DNA of 64,000 nucleotides, from NCBI RefSeq assembly GCF_051967035.1, contig NZ_JBQCKK010000002.1, positions 186,001 through 250,000 of the forward strand. Reading direction: 5' to 3'. The notes beneath the pieces are model-generated. The model was not told the origin of the DNA. It did no database searches and saw nothing but the letters and a program-made list of their open reading frames with translations. The stretch is from Brevibacillus sp051967035. Its GTDB lineage: Bacteria > Bacillota > Bacilli > Brevibacillales > Brevibacillaceae. Below, piece after piece: positions 61,157 to 64,000 of the stretch (position 1 is its first letter; every line of letters begins with the position of its first letter). The position numbers and the translations under genes were made by a program.

Positions 61157-62119
61157 ATGGAACGCAGTTTAACACTGGAACTGGTTCGTGTAACCGAAGC
61201 GGCTGCTTTGGCTTCCGCCAGTTGGATGGGGCTTGGACGAAAAGATGAAGCCGACGACGCGGCGACGACCGCGATGCGCAAGGAATTTGAAAAAGTGCCG
61301 ATGGACGGTGTAGTCGTGATCGGGGAAGGCGAAATGGATGAAGCGCCGATGCTCTATATCGGCGAGCGTCTGGGCCAAGGGGTAGCGCCCGCAGTAGATG
61401 TGGCTGTTGACCCGCTGGAAGGGACGAATATCCTGGCAAAAGGCACATGGGGCGCCATTTCTGTCATTGCGATTGCAGACCGGGGAAATTTGCTGCATGC
61501 GCCTGACATGTACATGGAGAAAATGGCAGTAGGGCCAAAAGCGGTTGGCAAAGTCGACATCAACGCGCCGATCCGCGACAACCTGAAAGCTGTTGCGGCG
61601 GCACAGGGCAAGGATATCAGCGACCTGGTAGCGATTGTGCTCGATCGTGATCGCCATGCCCGCATCATTCACGAGATTCGCGAGGCAGGTGCCCGCATTC
61701 GCCTCATTTCCGACGGGGATGTGGCGGCTGCGATCAACACGGCATTCCCGGATACAGGTGTGGACATTTTGTTCGGTTCCGGCGGAGCGCCAGAAGGGGT
61801 ATTGGCTGCGGTAGCGTTGAAATGTCTCGGAGGCGAAATCCAGGGCAAGCTGTTGCCACAAAGCGAAGAAGAGATTCAGCGCTGTGTCAAGATGGGGCTG
61901 AACAACCCGCACCAGGTGCTGTTTATGGATGATCTGGTCAAGGGCGATGATGCCATTTTTGCGGCAACGGGCGTAACAGATGGGGAATTGCTGAAAGGAG
62001 TTCGCTTCCAGGGAACTCGCGCTACGACCCATTCTGTCGTCATGCGGGCAAAAACGGGAACGGTACGCTTCATTGAAGGAAACCACCGCCTGGAACGCAA
62101 ACCGTCACTCGGTTTGTAG
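61157..62119 (+). CDS. glpX: Class II fructose-1,6-bisphosphatase
   Basis: Gluconeogenic phosphatase of 320 residues. Motifs include IGEGEMDEAPMLYIGE (metal-binding Glu/Asp), VDPLEGTN (phosphatase signature) and FGSGGAPEGVLAAVALK. It lies 28 bp after murA, with AGGAGAGG upstream of the ATG, in the same order as B. subtilis. Confidence 0.95.
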   Translation: MERSLTLELVRVTEAAALASASWMGLGRKDEADDAATTAMRKEFEKVPMDGVVVIGEGEMDEAPMLYIGERLGQGVAPAVDVAVDPLEGTNILAKGTWGAISVIAIADRGNLLHAPDMYMEKMAVGPKAVGKVDINAPIRDNLKAVAAAQGKDISDLVAIVLDRDRHARIIHEIREAGARIRLISDGDVAAAINTAFPDTGVDILFGSGGAPEGVLAAVALKCLGGEIQGKLLPQSEEEIQRCVKMGLNNPHQVLFMDDLVKGDDAIFAATGVTDGELLKGVRFQGTRATTHSVVMRAKTGTVRFIEGNHRLERKPSLGL

Positions 62120-62183
62120 GAAAACAAACAGCTTGGCTTTTCGATCATGTTTTTTCCAAGAGTAAATAAAGAGTGGTGGATGT

Positions 62184-63464
62184 ATGTTACTTTCTGAACT
62201 TGAAGAGAAGAAATTGACCGATCTCTATAAGCTGGCCAAGGAGTATCACATCCCGTATTACTCCCAACTGAAGAAGAAGGAACTGATCTTCGCGATTCTT
62301 CGGGCACGGGCGGAGCGGGACGGCCTGATGTTTATGGAAGGGGTGCTGGAAATCTTGCCGGAGGGCTATGGCTTCCTCCGTCCGATCAACTATCTCCCCA
62401 GCTCGGAGGACATCTACATCTCCCAGTCGCAGATTCGCCGTTTTGATCTGCGCATGGGGGATCTGGTGTCAGGCAAGGCTAGACCTCCCAAAGAAAACGA
62501 GCGTTATTTTGGTCTGTTGCAAGTAGAAGCTGTGAACGGAGAAGATCCGGAGACGGCTTCTGAGCGTCTGCATTTCCCCGCTTTAACACCGCTATATCCT
62601 CAAACCAAGCTTGTGCTGGAGACCGCTCCTGAGCGTGTGTCCACCCGCCTGATGGACCTTCTTGCCCCTGTCGGGCTAGGTCAGCGCGGATTGATTGTCG
62701 CTCCGCCCAAAGCGGGAAAAACCATGCTCCTGAAAGAAATCGCCAACAGTATCACGGAAAGCCGACCGGATATTCACCTGTTTGTGCTGCTCATCGACGA
62801 GCGTCCGGAAGAGGTGACGGATATGCAGCGTTCGGTCAAAGGCGAGGTTGTCGCTTCCACGTTTGATGAGTTGCCGGAAAATCACATCAAAGTGGCGGAG
62901 CTGGTATTGGAGCGGGCCAAGCGTCTGGTTGAACACAAAAAGGACGTCGTCATTTTGCTGGATTCGATCACCCGTCTCGCTCGCGCCTACAACCTGGTGA
63001 TTCCGCCAAGCGGCCGGACATTGTCTGGCGGTATTGATCCGGCGGCGTTTCACCGTCCGAAGCGCTTTTTCGGCTCGGCGCGCAACATCGAAGAGGGCGG
63101 CAGTTTGACGATTCTTGCGACGGCGCTGGTAGAGACCGGATCGCGCATGGACGATGTGATCTACGAGGAATTCAAGGGAACAGGAAACATGGAGCTTCAT
63201 CTGGACCGCAAGCTGGCAGAGCGCCGCATCTTCCCGGCGATCGACATTCGCCGTTCGGGAACGCGCCGCGAGGAATTGCTGCTGTCCAAAGAAGAACTGG
63301 ATAAACTGTGGTTGATCCGCAAAAATATGAACGAAACGAACGAGTTTGTCGATTCGTTTATCAAAAAGCTGGCGGACACGAAAACAAACGAAGAGTTTTT
63401 GCAGACGCTGGAAAGCAAGCAGCAAGGCCGGGGGAAAACGGCCGGCACGACGGTGAGTTCATGA
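62184..63464 (+). CDS. rho: Transcription termination factor Rho
   Basis: Hexameric RNA helicase that ends transcription. The 426-residue protein has the N-terminal helix bundle (LLSELEEKKLTDLYKLAKEY), an RNA-binding OB fold (GFLRPINYLPSSEDIYIS), Walker A APPKAGKT (about 172-180), Walker B VVILLDSITRLARAYN and the R-loop/Q-loop SGGIDPAAFHRPKRFFG. ATG at 62184. Terminator overlaps the stop codon. The usual next gene rpmE is replaced here by a LysM gene. Confidence 0.97.
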   Translation: MLLSELEEKKLTDLYKLAKEYHIPYYSQLKKKELIFAILRARAERDGLMFMEGVLEILPEGYGFLRPINYLPSSEDIYISQSQIRRFDLRMGDLVSGKARPPKENERYFGLLQVEAVNGEDPETASERLHFPALTPLYPQTKLVLETAPERVSTRLMDLLAPVGLGQRGLIVAPPKAGKTMLLKEIANSITESRPDIHLFVLLIDERPEEVTDMQRSVKGEVVASTFDELPENHIKVAELVLERAKRLVEHKKDVVILLDSITRLARAYNLVIPPSGRTLSGGIDPAAFHRPKRFFGSARNIEEGGSLTILATALVETGSRMDDVIYEEFKGTGNMELHLDRKLAERRIFPAIDIRRSGTRREELLLSKEELDKLWLIRKNMNETNEFVDSFIKKLADTKTNEEFLQTLESKQQGRGKTAGTTVSS

Positions 63465-63483
63465 CTCGCCGTCATTTTTTTTG
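63449..63483 (+). terminator. Terminator of rho
   Basis: GACGGTGAGT (63449-) pairs with ACTCGCCGTC (63464-63473), then eight or more Ts. The left arm lies inside the coding sequence. Confidence 0.8.
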
Positions 63484-63533
63484 CCCGTTTGGCATACCGT
63501 AAGGGGAGTGGAAAGAGAGGGAGGAGAGAGTCA

Positions 63534-64000
63534 GTGGAGTACGTGCAGGTTCCTGTGCCGATCGACAGTCAGACGGAAGCGAAAAAGGCTGTCGTCGAGC
63601 AAACGTTGTTTCAAGCGTTTAATCCGTACGCGCGTTTGACCAAGCAAGTATCTGCTGCCAAAAGCAATGCGATGGTGTACGCAGTGCGCCAGGGAGACAC
63701 GCTTTCCGGAATTGCCGAGCGGTACGGCCTTACACTGAAACAGCTGGTGGAGACCAATAAAATCAGCAATCCGCATTTGCTTTCTGTCGGGATGAAGCTG
63801 ATTCTTGCCAAAGACGAAGTGACACATAGGGTGAAGCAAGGAGAGACGCTTGATTACATAGCGAGAAGATACGGCGTCAGCCGGGAGCTTCTGTTGGAAC
63901 GCAACCCGCTTTTCTCAGCGCTGTCGGACAACCTGTATGCGGGACAAGTCGTGTACATTCCGGTCGTCGGAAGACAGCCGATGCAAGCGGAGGAGCTCCA
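63534..64000 (+). CDS. LysM-repeat cell-wall protein, N-terminal part (partial)
   Basis: The frame is open to the window end without a stop (155 codons seen). The GTG at 63534 follows GGGAGGAGAG. No signal peptide is obvious in the first 45 residues. Two LysM repeats follow: VYAVRQGDTLSGIAERYGLT (about 47-90) and HRVKQGETLDYIARRYGVS (about 98-145). LysM binds peptidoglycan or chitin; the downstream part, often an M23 or NlpC/P60 domain, is outside the window. Confidence 0.8.
   Translation, partial: MEYVQVPVPIDSQTEAKKAVVEQTLFQAFNPYARLTKQVSAAKSNAMVYAVRQGDTLSGIAERYGLTLKQLVETNKISNPHLLSVGMKLILAKDEVTHRVKQGETLDYIARRYGVSRELLLERNPLFSALSDNLYAGQVVYIPVVGRQPMQAEEL

Noticed and set aside
1..64000. CRISPR arrays, insertion sequences, prophage, tRNA or rRNA genes
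   Set aside because: No repeated spacers, transposase or integrase motifs, or conserved RNA gene sequences were seen on either strand.

Overview
The window looks like a chromosomal segment of a low-GC-phylum, spore-forming Gram-positive of the Brevibacillus/Paenibacillaceae type. The reasons are the gene order rpoE-pyrG-amj-spo0F-fbaA-tal-murA-glpX-rho, the ywfO-ywgA and ywhD-pbpG-speE-speB neighbourhoods known from Bacillus subtilis, GGAGG-type ribosome binding sites, frequent GTG/TTG starts, sigma-A promoters with 17-bp spacers, and an S-layer type surface proteome. No rRNA, tRNA, insertion sequence or CRISPR array was seen. Species assignment is inference from synteny and style only.

Layout. 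1-15 kb: the end of a SET-domain gene, glnS (unusual in Firmicutes), ung, thiN, a 2Fe-2S protein, a GNAT, a MutM/Nei paralogue, a THUMP-type rRNA methyltransferase, an SLH-DUF4855 surface protein, an MFS exporter behind a long structured leader, an M29 aminopeptidase and an RluA-type pseudouridine synthase. 15.2-20.2 kb: a TetR-lipoprotein-RND efflux operon with a clear promoter carrying two TGCATGCA palindromes. 20.4-22.8 kb: ywfO-ywgA and a membrane-anchored thioredoxin-like protein. 23.0-30.8 kb: an accessory cell-surface cluster of an AT-rich SLH protein, a 1323-residue secreted protein with four Cys-bounded Ig-like modules, and a secreted LCAT-type lipase with two PPC domains. 30.9-36.5 kb: a small membrane protein, ywhD, a small ORF behind a structured leader, pbpG, and speE-speB.

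36.6-40.6 kb: a DUF1934 protein, a membrane protein, and a PAS-AAA-Fis sigma-54 activator followed by a near-perfect -24/-12 promoter and kamA (lysine 2,3-aminomutase). A TGCCGAAnnTTCGGCA palindrome occurs before both the activator and kamA. 40.8-51.7 kb: an acyl-CoA degradation block (fadF, thiolase, 3-hydroxyacyl-CoA dehydrogenase, two acyl-CoA dehydrogenases, a TetR regulator, isobutyryl-CoA mutase icmF), with related operator-like palindromes in three of its control regions. 51.9-54.1 kb: ahpC-ahpF under a promoter overlapped by a Fur/PerR-like box. 54.4-63.5 kb: the conserved rpoE to rho block, including a pyrG leader with the hallmarks of CTP-sensitive reiterative attenuation and a spo0F control region with a Spo0A box. 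The window ends inside a LysM gene.

No wholly new system could be proven by eye. The strongest candidates for follow-up are the secreted Cys-module protein/LCAT-lipase cluster, the sigma-54 activator-kamA circuit, and the leader of the MFS exporter.
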